Shown here one piece after another: positions 39,501 through 52,000 of a DNA stretch of 64,000 bases; positions within the stretch are counted from its first letter, which is position 1; the number at the start of each line of letters is the position of its first letter. The stretch spans positions 62,001-126,000 of the forward strand of contig ML133386.1 of assembly GCA_003864495.1 (NCBI GenBank), read 5' to 3'. The notes beneath the pieces were generated by a model. The model was not told the origin of the DNA. It saw only the letters and a program-made list of their open reading frames with translations, and searched no databases. This DNA comes from Nemopilema nomurai. Taxonomy: Eukaryota > Cnidaria > Scyphozoa > Rhizostomeae > Rhizostomatidae. Position numbers and translations under genes: made by a program.

Positions 39501-40573
39501 TCACAAGTCTTATCCCTTTATGAGAGAGATTTTGACATTAAACCTGACCAGTTTTGTTGACTTTAAGCTCATTAAATTTTAATATACAACAACAGAATTT
39601 CATTGGTCAACAAGAGACAAAGCTTTTCATGTGAAGAAGAATGTTAACGAAAAACTAAATTTAACTATTTGATTCTCTGTTTGTTAAAGTAGAAATAAAG
39701 CACATTGTTATCAATGAAGATCACAGCTAAATACAATACAGCTAAAAGCTTCCATAGTAAAGTAATAAATCTTGTTCAGAAAACAATTCAAATGTGAATA
39801 TGAAGATTTGAACCTTAAATGCATATCGCAGACTATGTGAGTTTTTGATTTCTTCTCAAGAGAGGGTGGCATTTATGAGCAGCCCTGGCATAGAAGTCAG
39901 AAATGGCTTTTTGAATTATTTATTTCATCTCTGCTACCTAATGTTCAAAGGTAAATAGCATCTTGAAGAGTGCTGAAATCACTAAACAGGCCTGTATCGA
40001 TAGAAAAGACAGACTAGCTTTTCTTTCCGATAAAAACAGCAACATAATGCGCTATAAATAGGTGGGGGAATGGCAACAAACAGGCAAATGTTCGTAAAAT
40101 CAATGCAAGTAGTTTGGCGGCAAGACGTACTCGAAAACCATACATTTCACATCATATATTGGCTTTGCAACTAGCATAGTCATGATAGACACAGATCTCA
40201 AATGGGCAACGTGCTAACAGTTGGCAAGACATTGATCTGTCAGGGTCACGCTATCGCTAAGGGGCGCGGGTAGGAGATTCCTTAAGAATAGGATTTGCTA
40301 GAAAAGAAACACTCGTGGTCTCACCTGCAAAAAAGCTTTTGTAACCCATTTTCGAATCAAGGTTATAACAATGGCTATGCCAAGAAAGCAAACGAAATCT
40401 TTCTTTTCCAAAAATATGTTATCCGCCATTTCTTGGAAGAATCCAGGATGCTTGTTGTCGGCCCATTCTTTCTTGCAGGTCTTCCAGATCGAACTAAATA
40501 CTTCTGAGTATCCAACCATTTTCCGGGGCTTTGGCCTAACAACTGATTTGTCGTCTGTACTCCACAGAAACAA
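36518..40573 (-). CDS. CERS1: Ceramide synthase, CERS1-like, tandem copy B (five exons, up to 367 aa)
   Basis: Exons on the minus strand are 40573-40325, 39053-38894, 38434-38254, 37690-37529 and 36869-36518. Intron phases are 0, 1, 2, 2. Exons 2-4 are 160, 181 and 162 bp, identical in length to copy A. Two in-frame starts exist. MVGYSEVF at 40519 aligns with the copy A start; the Met at 40573 would add 18 residues, so 349 or 367 aa. The Lag1 motif reads DIWRDDSMMLLLHHVLT, with the His pair intact, then RYHRMGLVVLFLHDIADV. The last exon carries the final TM pair and a tail ending EEKISK that differs from copy A. Role as for copy A: ER-membrane acylation of sphingoid bases, inferred from family. 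GTAAGT overlaps the stop codon on the coding strand, so an alternative C-terminal exon is possible. Confidence 0.9.
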
Positions 40574-42991
40574 GTTAAGTCAAAGGATGGATATCTTTCA
40601 ATATATAATTGCTAACAAATTTCCTTCCATCACAAAAATCGTTTGAGATCGTACCACAGTTAATTGCCCTCCGCACTTTGTACTTAGCTGAAATACCACG
40701 CGTCCATTGTTTTTACTCAATGATACACATCCGATACCACGTGACTATATCAACCAGGGAAGAATTACAACCAGACACAGGGAAGCAAGAGATTTGTACT
40801 ACTGGTTGTACAAAGAACAGACGATACTGGAAAGACTCCTTGTATAAACAAAAGGAATGATTTTCACTACACAAAAATTGAATGGCAACAAACGGTAAAA
40901 ACTTGCAGCTTTACCTATATTTACAACTAAATCTACACTTTCACCAACATTGATTATGAAAATAGGATGAAAAGCTGAGGTTTTGTAAGTAACTACTTAA
41001 AGAAAATATGTTCTTAATGGCCAGATGCCCAACTTGTACTTACTAAATGAACATTGGTTTATGCATTTTGTCCATGATAAAGTCTGTATGCGCAACCTTG
41101 CATGCCTTCAGAACGAATTTTATAAGTTTTGAATGGATGTCCCTAATGCTTTTGTTGGAATTCAATTTACTGTCAGTTATAGCTATGTTTATTCTCGTTA
41201 TCAGATACATTTTTTGCTGCTTTTGGCGCTTTGGAAAAGTTCTAGCTGCCACAGACAACATTAACTTGTTTGCCATATGTACGTGCTTTATCTTGTTTCC
41301 GTGCTATGCGAGACGTTTGATGCGCAAATTTCAAGGGGAATGCAAAAGCGGCCCCGACAATATCTATTTCGCAAAAATCTGTCCATCGTGGTGAAAACTC
41401 GGTCCCTTTAAAGAACACCCCCCTAAAAAAATTTGCATTTGCGCCCCTGATGACATCACAAAGAATCGAAGCCCATGCTCAATGCTATTGAAAATATTTG
41501 GTTTTGCATTAAACATGTTATCAATAGAGATGCTTCTAGCAAAAAGTACTAAGTTACATTGATACTTCTACCCAGGGGTGTATTTTGACGATTCAGAGTA
41601 AGGGGTGGGGGTGTAAACGGGTGAATTACCGACCACAATAGAGTTCTAAAGTGTGACAAAGTGTGAAAATCAGTTTATTAGAATTTTTTATTATAACCAC
41701 AAAACACAAAACATCGCCATGAACTATTTCCAAACATGCTATATTAGCCATATATTTCCAAAAATCAGTTGAATGTGGCCAATGAAAGATTTGAAGTTTT
41801 CTAATGAATCACTGATATTTTGGCTCTATTTTATTTCGTTTTTCATTGAAATAGCTTAACTAAAAAGGAGGGTAGCTTTTCAACACAAATGACCCTCCCA
41901 AGAAACAAAACTGAACTAAATCACATTATGTTACATCACATTACAGAACAAATTACATTTAACCGTGCATATAGTTATGAACAGAGACTAAACTAAAGAG
42001 GCTTGATGGGGAAAGAGTCAGTATACATGTGGCCATATATCTGCCAATTCGTAGCAAAATTGACTAATTGAACCTATTTAGAGGTATTTAATCATGCCCT
42101 TTTAGGTTATTTAGGATCCAAATTAAAAAAAATCTAAAATAGATTATTGTGACGTTATCACTCTAGAGCTCTATCTAACCCTTGATAGTCAATGTATAGC
42201 TTTTTTACAATGATATATTGCAAATTTTAACTGCTCTATCGATTGTTAACTCCTTCTTGTGAAATTCCCTATTCATTGGGTTTAAAATCATTCTTCTTGT
42301 GGCTTACTATTTTTTGACTTAGGTTGGACAGTTTTCGATAAAAATAAACAATACATACCAGTGTGCCATTTTCTGTTTTGTCATACAAAACTGGAATAGC
42401 TTGACTTCTTCTGCAAGTAGCTCTTCATCTTGCAGCGGAAGTGAAGTCATGGGATAGGATGAGAGCGTTTCCACTATGAGATAATTTTTAAACCAACTTG
42501 GATCACAAAATTCTCTCAAATTAACTCACATTAACTCATAATGGATACTGACCATCTGTAAAATTTACCAGACCAATTTTTCAAAAGTGGGGGATGAATA
42601 CTCCCCCCTCCAGTACTACTCGATAGGTACGTCCCTGTCTATACTTGCCTGAAATGAAAAAATTGCAAGAGGCATACAAATTTTCATTTTAATATCCCTT
42701 CTTCGCTGTTTGTGGATGGGATTCTTCCAGTTCCATATGAGCTTGTTGCAAAATTTCCAAAGCTTCTAAGCTTACAATCCTTAATAATTTGATTTAATTT
42801 ATCCTTTATTGCAAGGATTGCGACAGAAACGTATTTCTCTTTATGTTAGTAACACCGAGAGCTCATTTTAAATGAGTATACTTCGGAGCAATCAATTACA
42901 ACCAAACATTGTAGAACATTTCATACCCCCCTATGAAGAACTTTTCACTTTGATCCCTGTGTTGTGTTCCAGTTGCCATAGTTTCTTAAAG
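40574..42991. other. Divergent intergenic region between CERS1-like B and PPIL6
   Basis: It should contain the promoters of both flanking genes. A candidate non-autonomous hAT element takes up about 1.1 kb of it. A 115-codon plus-strand frame at 41047-41394 is hydrophobic but matches no family I know, and no splice or conservation evidence supports it. Confidence 0.5.
41573..42637. mobile_element. Candidate non-autonomous hAT-like DNA transposon
   Basis: The left end begins CAGGGGTGTATTTTG and the right end reads, on the opposite strand, CAGGGACGTACCTATCG. Both have G-rich subterminal runs. CAGGG(G/A)YGTA ends are typical of invertebrate hAT elements. There is no transposase frame between them, and no clean 8-bp target duplication was found. 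The ends are diverged, so this is tentative. Confidence 0.35.
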
Positions 42992-45900
42992 ATGGCGCCA
43001 AAAGAGGAGGACGGCTTCAAAAAATCAATTACTGTTTATGGGCTGTTGACCTCAGTTTCTTTCCAACAGGCAAAAATTGCAGCCGAGGTATGAATTAGGC
43101 AAGCTGATTTTGAAATAACTGTGTTGTGTCGTATTTGTTGCTCAAGCAGCTTGCACAGTTGCACACTCTACAATAATAGGCCACACACACTCTCAAGCTG
43201 CAATTCGATTTGTTTTAAACATTTCTAAGGATTGAATAAAAATGGGTTGGTTAAGAAAATGTAAGTCTGCTAGTACAACTGTACTAGTTTTCATAATCTT
43301 TGGTTAATGTTTGGGGTTTGTTTGCCTATACTTTGCGAGGGCTGGGGTTAGAATGGGGGCATTTCTTCTCCTTAAAGGTATAACATAAAAGCAAACTTCA
43401 AGCATTTTTGTCTGCTTCTTCCATTAATTTCTTGCATTTTTATGTGTTTTAAATGAAACACTTATGATTCTGATCGTTTTGGCTTTCTTAAAGACGGTTG
43501 CATCGAAAAGAAAGGATGTATTTTCAAGCAACCAAATCTATTGGAATGTTGGAGTCCGAATGGACGCACTTTGTTGCAACAATTAAGCGGGTAAAGTCAT
43601 ATTATTTACTATGTTTGCCATCTTTTCTAAATTTTAAGAGCCTATGCTTGCTGTTTTTTGTTTTTCTATTATGATTATTAAATTAAGATCGCATTACATA
43701 TCTTACAAAAATTTAATCTTTTGTTCTTGCACTGCCAACTTTAACAAAAATCTTGATGATTTACTCATTTAAACAAACAAAACGATTATTGTGTTATTGA
43801 TGGCATGCTGATTCTAGACAAAGCAAGGAGAAACATGGGGCTTCAAAGATGAGACACTAGTATTTATAGGAGATGATCCATTAGGGTCTTCCGAGTACTT
43901 CATAAACTGGTTGGCAAAAGAGTATGAGTATGAAGAATTCAGGTAAATTGATCTTATTCGACTTGTTTTTGCATTTATATACATAGGATTATGAAAAAAT
44001 GAGTATGGATCCTAGGAAATTTTAACTTTCTTACTTAAGTTTTTTACCACAAGGCACATCCTTTCATGTCACAATTAACCTTTACTGTAAATGGAAGCAA
44101 ATGAAACGATTGTTGTTTTGATTTCAACATTGAAGCTACTTATTTTTGAGATGTCTATTCTCAATATAGATGCCTTAGTGCCATCAGCACCAAATCGGCT
44201 TAGCATCTTTCAGATTAAAACAATTGAGAGAACTGTTATTTGAGATGTGAATTCTATAAAGCATTATTTGACAAAATTACATGTGAAAATTATACTGATA
44301 TCAAGTAACATTAATTTGAGATTTCTATATTTTACAAGGCCTCTTCCATTGTTTTATGCAATGGCAAAGGAAGAATATAAAAATCATCTCCTTGAAAGTG
44401 GGGTAAGTCTCCAAACAGAAATTGTTCACCATTTTTCATCTTTGATAACTATAAAAGTTTGCTTTCTTTAACTTTTGACTTTCATTAACTTTTGCTATCT
44501 TTAACTAAAAATAATCAAATTAACCTACCATTTATTTCCATAGCATGAATTTGTCTTTTTCAATGTGACAATTGCCAATGAACCAGCTGGGAAACTTTTG
44601 ATAGAGGTATGTACTCACAAATTTTGACATTTGAGTCATTAATATTGTATTCAATGTGCGAGGATGGCTCAGTGGTTAGAGGCGCTGACTACGGACCCAA
44701 GGGTCCGTGGTTCGAGTCCCTGGCATGACCAAACTTTCACTCAGAGTGAGGAGAGTCGCCAGCTCTCTGTAATTCCAGGCATAAGGAACCACGAGGTGTG
44801 GTCACATCGAGAGGAAGGACCAGGACACTGCTCGATAAGCTTAAGCTTCTCAGTGTCCTCAAACTACCTTCGGATGCAAGGTAGAAACAAATCAAATATT
44901 TCTTGAAAACATCTGGACATAATATATGATCACCAATTTGACATTCCCTTACCTCAAACCCGGCTCAACTGCCTATCTCCTGTTTCTGTAATCCAACAAA
45001 ACTAATTCTTATCATCAGTTTTCCTTTTTTGAACATTTGGATGTGGGATTTCATAGCTCTAAATCACCATAATGCTAGGGTGCAAATCAACTTTGAAGTA
45101 CATGAATCTGATGAATTATTCCAATATTCCAAATCATTGTGTGCATCAGGCATTTAGTAGTTTTTAGTTCATATAACATCACAAAATACAGTATTCAAAA
45201 TTTAGCTTGGTAATAACAAAGAAATAATTCATACCTTTGCAGCTGTTCACTGACAAATGCCCAAAGACCTGTGAAAATTTCAAACAGCTGTGTATTGGAG
45301 GAAAGGAAGAAAGAGAGAGACATAGCCCACCATTAAAACTTGCTTACAAAAGAAGCATTTTCCATAGGATGGTTCCCAATGGCTGGATTCAAGGTGGAGG
45401 TATGGCTTCTGAAAGCAAGTGCTAGATTAAACTGTTGGTTATGCTTGAAATTGGTAACTGTAAGCATGCAAATAAGCATTATTCGCCACTCAAAATTCAG
45501 GGTCCAAGAGCTATCCAGCTGAGTCAGTTACTGTATCCTTGTTTCCAAGATTCTCTTTGAAAATCATAAAAGAATAACTGCATGGGCCAAGTAAGTGGTT
45601 CTCCACATTGGAAAGTAAGAAACATCAATTAAAGTATCTGAGATAAAAGAATGCTATCCATTTCATCATATTCTGAACAAGTGAATACTTCTAATAAACT
45701 AGCTAATGCTAAGATGGAATAGCAATGCCATGTATCTTATGGATGGATTTTCTTTGTAGATATTGAGGGAGGTAGTGGCAAAGGTGGTGAATCAATTTAT
45801 GGTGCTACATTTGAAGATGAGAACTTCTCTGTGAAACATGACAAGCGTGGTATCATTGGAATGGCAAACCAAGGAAGACATTCAAATGGGTCCCAGTTTT

Positions 45901-46315
45901 ATATCACCCTGCAACCTGCACCTTGGATGGACACTCAGTATGTTGCATTTGGGTGAGGAAGCTCTTTAGACATGTTTGCTTTCACAATTATTGTCAACTT
46001 ATCAAAAAGGATAAAATTATTCAAAAGCCATTGACCTTAGAATATCAACCCTGGATATCTATGCAAAATGTTTGTGCATGTTACATAAACAAAATTTTGT
46101 TTGGTGAATCATCCCTTTAATACATTTCGGTCAAATAGATATTTGGCTTTTGTTTGCTTGTACTATAAGCCTTAATTTTTTGCAGCAAAGTAATAGAAGG
46201 AACAGAAACATTAAATGAACTGGAGAAGCAAGAAACATATAACGAAAGACCTGTTAAAGAATGCAGAATTTCAGACTGTGGGGTTCTTGATGTCCACTCA
46301 CTGTATCAAGTATAA
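42992..46315 (+). CDS. PPIL6: PPIL6, cyclophilin-like protein (eight exons, about 307 aa)
   Basis: Exons are 42992-43087, about 43495-43590, 43818-43942, 44339-44402, 44544-44606, 45243-45399, 45760-45952 and 46186-46315. The start ATG has context AAGATGG. The N-terminal PPIL6-specific region reads ITVYGLLTSVSFQQAKIAAE, then LHRKERMYFQ, ETWGFKDET, and HEFVFFNVTI. The cyclophilin domain follows: DKCPKTCENF, FHRMVPNGWIQGG, GGESIYGATFEDENF, GMANQGRHSNGSQFYIT, and PWMDTQYVAFG. The FHR arginine is kept, but the following active-site GFM is replaced by NGW, as in the human protein described as probably inactive. Length agrees with human PPIL6 (about 310). All junctions are in phase except exon 1/2: the only AG acceptor leaves one extra A before the frame that matches PPIL6. 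AATAAA lies at 46924-46929. Confidence 0.88.
44656..44895 (+). mobile_element. tRNA-derived SINE in PPIL6 intron 5
   Basis: The head is tRNA-like. It has an A box TGGCTCAGTGG (44665-44675) and a perfect B box GGTTCGAGTCC (44709-44719). Near-complete acceptor pairing joins GTGCGAGG with CCTGGCAT. A 7-bp hairpin ACGGACC/GGTCCGT replaces a normal anticodon arm. About 170 bp of unrelated body follows and ends near CTACCTTCGG and GGTAGAAACAAATC. It is on the same strand as PPIL6. The 3' end is estimated. Confidence 0.7.
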
Positions 46316-48378
46316 TTAATATTTCCACATGTAAATTAGCTTTAAACACACCTCTGTAGAAATAACACAGATTAAGCCCTTTATTAACTTCCTCTTTTAT
46401 TGGAAACTGACTTGAAATCTAACTCACATTGAAAAGTCATATCTATGGCTACAGGACGAGTTTGTTTGTTGAACAAGTGAACTCCAAAGTTCCAGAAACT
46501 GTTATCTATTTGTTCTTTCATAATGAAGAATTCTTTGAGAATAGAAAAATAGCTGAATCTGTGATTTTTGCTGCATGAAGTTATTTGATGGCAATAGACA
46601 AGCCAAACTTTTCCTAGAGCTTCCCCATTCTGTTATTCGAAAAATTGACTTATCAAATATGTTACCTTTGAATACAAAAAGTACATACCATTTTACCCTT
46701 AGTTAAAGCATGGCGCATTGATGTTATATTGCTTCTGTGCATAGATATTATAAAAGTTGTTTTCTAAAAGGATTTATAAAAATGTGCCCTTAGAAAGGCT
46801 CTGTGAAAGAGAAAATTATCTATTTTAAGAAAAATGCCCAAATAATATTTGTCCTAATTACCTGGATTTTGGTTATTTGTGCATTTATTATGGTGTATCA
46901 GCAAATGGTATATCAAAAGGGGAAATAAATGTTCAAGCCACAAATCCTGTTTCTTTATGCAATCTGTCATTTTTCTTCAGTAGGCAAATTTGAAAAAAGC
47001 TGTGACCAAAAAGACGGTTCGGATAGCCGATTTCATGCCAATACTTACACAAAGTTGGAAACAAGGCATTTGCTCTGTTGAACCAAAATTTCATTTTACC
47101 ATCACCTGGTCATCACAGTAAAAACTGATAGTCATTAAACAGCCTTTGATAAACTGGCTGGGTTTCATCAAAGAAGTCTCTGTTTTCTGGTAGTTTGGCA
47201 AGGTAGTGAAATATTTATTATCAACACTCCCCATACATTTTTTTAAAAAAAATCCAGTCAGCTTTTTGGAAATTATCACAGGAATAAATACAGCATTCAT
47301 GTAGGATAATTAAAAATTTAATGATTAAAAATGCTTTTCACATTTTTTATCATTGAACATGTTGGAGGGCTATTTCTAGAACTTGCATGCTTTATCTACT
47401 TCAAAGTATCCATTCTGCCATCTGAACCTACTTACTAAGCCAATAACTCCCTCTCAAAGTTACTCCAATTAATGTTTTTTCTTTGTTAAAGTAAAAGGCA
47501 TACCATCCAAATTCTGAAATTCAACAAGTTCCATTAGCATTCTCACAATTATATCCCTGTTCAATAAGTTTGAAATCTGAGCAACTTGCAGCTGATAACA
47601 TAAGAACAGTCATTTTTAGCAAAGGAATAGAAAGCAAAGTCATAGCACAGCAGACTTCCTCAAGGACTATCTTCAAAATTAGCATTAATTGTACACTTTG
47701 AAAATCAAACAGAACCCTGTATCAATGGCTTCTCTTTAGAATTCAATGGAAAAAACAAATTATTGTGGTAATTAAATAAAGGTGGCTGTTGGTCACCCCC
47801 CTCCCTTCCTCCTAGGGGCATGCAAAATGGTTGACTTGTCCATTTTCAGATAGACCTACTAGTTATCAACCTGATGGCTTCTTGCTTGCTTGAGAAAAAT
47901 AAGACTATTGATAAAGTACAACCAGGACAGTTTATGACAAATATGAAACATGCTAATAAATAGTATATATGAAATAAGCTAATAATGGGTAATTTCTGTT
48001 CAGCATCAAAAATTTCACCGGTTATAGGTAGCTATACACAACAGTGATAAAATTGTGTTTTTCATTGTTGTTGTGGTGCATTTAAACATTTGAATAAATA
48101 AAAATCTACTTAAACTACTCAACTGAAACAAATGTATCACTTAACAGTAAAAACATATATAATGTTATAATTTTCATCAACTTTCAGTGGTTTGGGTCAC
48201 TGAGTCAATCTTTCTTCTGAATCCAGGTTAACTGGAATAACATACCGATTAGACCACCATTGACTTTAATCAGTGTTTTGTAGCAATGATAAAGAAACCA
48301 AACAATTTCAAGCCATCAATCCAAACTTTTAGGCAAACAAGTCTGTAAACCACATAAAAACTTTCCAGACAGATTCAT
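46316..48378. other. Convergent intergenic region, PPIL6 and CLIC 3' flanks
   Basis: It has the PPIL6 3' flank with AATAAA at 46924-46929, and an ATTAAA on the minus strand at 48265-48270, 110 bp past the CLIC stop. The rest is AT-rich. I see no gene or defined repeat. Confidence 0.5.
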
Positions 48379-49092
48379 CTACTTATGAAGTGATGTTGAG
48401 CCAGATCTAGTTCTCAAAAACTCTTTGGCCTTTTTCTGATCTCCATGTGTACTCCAAAACAATAGAATTTCATCTGCCTCACACCTTGTTCCTGTGAATA
48501 TTTCTTCCTCCTCTGCAGCACCTAAATATGCAAGCAGTCTGCCACATTTTTCAGGAATTTCAAAGTTCTTGTAAAATTTCAATGCAACTTTGAGCTGATG
48601 CAGTTTTGGCAGCAACACACAATCTGGTTGCGTCATTGTCTCACCTGCAAGAAATCTTCCAGGTATCTTTGTGCTTGATCCTAAAAATGTGTCAAGACGG
48701 TTCAACTCATCCAGTAGAAAACCCTTCAGTTTCTCATCTGCACCCGCATCCTTGTTTCTCATATATGCAGAAAATTTCTGGAAGATTCTCCCCTCGGCTT
48801 TAGTAGCACCACCATCATTTTCACCTGAGCTAAACTTCAACTTTGGTTCTGGAAAGTGCTGCTCTAGATGGTCTTCAATTTCAGCTGCATCATCTATGAT
48901 TACCTTTTTACCACCTGGTAAATCATGTGAAAGACAAGGCAACTTCATACCTGAGTAGTTTTCCTTAAAGAAAGTTGGTTTCCTAACCAGGTCAATTGTT
49001 GTCACCTTGGCATCAACACCCTTCAGTGCCAAAAACATCATTAATCTGTGGCATTGTATACAGTCTCCAAGACCTTTCCCATCACTTGAAGC
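48379..49092 (-). CDS. CLIC: Chloride intracellular channel (CLIC) protein, main exon, 5' exon uncertain
   Basis: A TTTCTATGGTAG acceptor ends at 49093. The exon then encodes 237 residues to a stop at 48379. It starts ASSDGKGLGDCIQCHRLMMF, equivalent to the CLIC thioredoxin-fold segment GSDG..GNCPFSQRLFM. The reactive Cys is kept and a second Cys makes a CxxC motif. VTTIDL, KLPCL and IEDHLEQHF follow. The all-helical GST-C domain begins near FQKFSAYMRNKD and includes TQPDCVLLPKLHQLKVALKF. CLIC proteins are soluble GST-fold proteins that can associate with membranes; channel activity of invertebrate members is debated. Only about 10-15 residues are missing at the N-terminus. A candidate first exon is at 49808-49846. 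It converges on PPIL6. Confidence 0.87.
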   Translation of the reverse strand, partial: ASSDGKGLGDCIQCHRLMMFLALKGVDAKVTTIDLVRKPTFFKENYSGMKLPCLSHDLPGGKKVIIDDAAEIEDHLEQHFPEPKLKFSSGENDGGATKAEGRIFQKFSAYMRNKDAGADEKLKGFLLDELNRLDTFLGSSTKIPGRFLAGETMTQPDCVLLPKLHQLKVALKFYKNFEIPEKCGRLLAYLGAAEEEEIFTGTRCEADEILLFWSTHGDQKKAKEFLRTRSGSTSLHK

Positions 49093-52000
49093 CTACCATA
49101 GAAAATTGAATTTCTTACATTACTTACAACTTAAAAGCTTATCTAGATAAATAACTCAAATTTTTCAAATAAATTTATGTTTTCTTTAAAAATCTTCGGT
49201 TGTGTAAGGATTCGTCTTTTCAAGATTTATCAACACTTTCTAAAGATTGAACTCATTCGAATAACAGATATTATTTATAAAACAGCCATACAGAAAGTAA
49301 GTGGTCTCGAACTGAGGTCCACGATTATAAACAGGATATGTCAAAGCTGTTTTGATGCAGTTAGGACCTACGTTAGGGTCCTGTTGATAAATCAAACAAT
49401 TTGCGATTTGAGCAGATTAGACTCCGCATTCCTTTCCGGATAAACTAGAAAGCAATGGCTTATTCAATTTCCTATTTCCGTCGAAGCCATGAAAGTTGGC
49501 TTGATGCGGCGAAATTGAATGGGTTCTTTCTTAATTTTGGCAATATTGCTAAGTTTTTTTTGTTAAAGACTTCTATTTCATTACAACTGGTCGAAGATGG
49601 AACGCCCCCTTTCCTCACGCTGTGAAACTTATGTCTCTTACTGAGAAACTAAACTTGTCACGCCAACGATAAGCCCAGAGCTGGCAGGTCCTTATAAAAT
49701 AAACCTGCATTCTGAATTTCCATGCTATATATCATCTACGTTTAACTTCTCAAATGCATCGATTTTCATTCAAACGTATCTAGTTTTCAAAGAAGGTATC
49801 AAGAAGTTTGAATGTAAATAAAGATCTCTGGCGAGACATGAGTCATGGTGTGTCGGACCGGCCTAACATTGAAAGAAGGAGACAGTCAGAAATATTTGAA
49901 ATTGAATTCATACTTTAACAAGGAGCTCTAAACCAGATTCATCGTTTGTTTCTGCGTGGCCATCCATCGCTTTGCGCCAATGTTCCTTTCTTACAGCAGC
50001 GTCCCCTCTGTAAACCCTTTCTCTCAGAAGTCATCCGCAGAATTACAAAACATTCACGCATGCGTCTTTTAAATAAGAAATCAACGGACACCTTTTAAGG
50101 CAGTTGACAACTCTGGTGATTTTGAGGGCCATCATAATGACTTTTGGATATTGTGCCAATCATGAAAAGCAGTTTCAAGGGCCATTAAGGAATGCTGCTT
50201 TTAATTATGGCAAAATCATACATCCTGTTCAAACATTGATGTGTTCAAAAGTAAACGCAACTTTGATGAAGAGGCTGCGCCCTTCTCGTTAATTATGCAG
50301 GCCTTATCTGTAATTTTGTCGCCATATAGACATTTGCTCATAATATGGGTTGCCAATAAAACATTATTCAAAATTCTAAGCTTTTTTCAAAGCCAAAGAA
50401 TTTCTTTTTGTTATCAACTGGTATTTAAACTTGGATTCAAATTCTCGGAATGCACATTTAACTGTTGCACCGGCTGCAAATTTTACTGGTCTTCACTTTG
50501 TTTGTAGTAAGGGAAAAACGAAACTACACGAATCTATACCAAACAAAAGAAAAGAGATTTTTGTTTAGTTTTCAATCGTTTTCTTTTTCTCCAGTGCAAA
50601 TTCACTTAGAAATAAGTATCGCGTCCTTGAAGAAGCGGAAACAAGGAATTTCGCTCTTTTCTCAGGTGTAAGTGGGGTTTGTGTTTATGTATCTTGCATG
50701 AAACAAAGATGCCATTCTCTTGAAGGCAGTGGTGTTTGGAGTGAAACTGTCAGCTGTTTCAAAGAATTATAGCTCTGTACAAGCAAATGTTTTAAATTGT
50801 TTGGAGCCCTAGCTAACTTGTTTGTAAAAGGGGGGAATTCTAATGCCAGCTCACTGCAAAATCTTATGTGTTTTCCACAAAATCGAGTTGTCCACAATTC
50901 AAATGATTTGGGATCTAACTTTTGGACATCGGAATAATGATGCAGAGGGACGAACGAATGAAATAAAACAGGAGTTGACCCTCTACCTCTTACCTCTACC
51001 TATAAACACTTGAGAAGGCTGAACCAATGAAAGAAATTCGGGGCTTACGACGAAGGGGGCAGGGGGCATGACCCCCTCACTTTTTTGTAAAGCATTACAG
51101 CTTTTTCAAACACCTTTTGTTATGATTGTTAAAATCGGCCCCTCCACTTTCCAACCTGCGTCGGAACCCATGAATTCAAAAAGAAAGCAAGCAAGAAAAG
51201 AATACTTTATGAATTGCGTCAAAAGAAAGTGCAGGATTGCGTTGAGAAAATCCTAAATTACCACACAATCTTACCAAAGACTGTTAGTAGTCTAAACAGA
51301 ACTGCAATAGACGGCCAGGTCCACTGCACGCTCCCGCTTTTATTGGGTACATTGACATTCCATTTCCTCGTCTCTACTTACATAAAAATATGTCACTTTC
51401 TCAGCCCTGACATGTTAAACTTACGGAACAAGGAATTGGACGTCAGTTTCGCAGCTATTGGTTGATGACAAGTGGCTCTGACAAGCTGAAACAACGGCGG
51501 GGTTGAAATTTCAAAAGATACCAGCAAGGAACAAGATAACCCAAATGCACTGAGCTTCAAAAATTTCATATCTAATTTCTTCATTAGCAGATGAAATACA
51601 AAATTCTAAGATTTAAAATTGAGATGCTATTCAAAAACTCAACTGTCTTCAAAACCAATGCCAAAATCTAGAGATGATCTGAAGCACATACCGTAAGAAA
51701 AACATAATGATAATAAATACTTATTTACAGTGGAATGAAAGGGTGGACTAAAAACGAGGAACTGTGTGAGCGAATATTTGACTGGATGATATCTTGTGAG
51801 ATCGGTGCTATGGATAGAACATCGCCGAAGCTAGGAACACTACGGAAAACACAAAACGTTCATTGAATTCGTAGATTGTGGAATGCAAAGAGGCAGGGGA
51901 ATTATGACATTCAAAAACTAGCAACATACTCAGCTCAAATTTCGTAGAACAAACATTGCAAACGCGAATTTTAATGAAGGTGGAAGAATCGAATGGTTAT

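Noticed and set aside
41047..41394. Hydrophobic 115-codon plus-strand frame
   Set aside because: No homology, no splice context, no conserved motif; AT-rich DNA readily encodes hydrophobic chance frames.
44656..44727. A functional tRNA gene
   Set aside because: A and B boxes and acceptor pairing are present, but the anticodon arm is a palindrome with no normal loop, and the unit continues into a SINE-like body.
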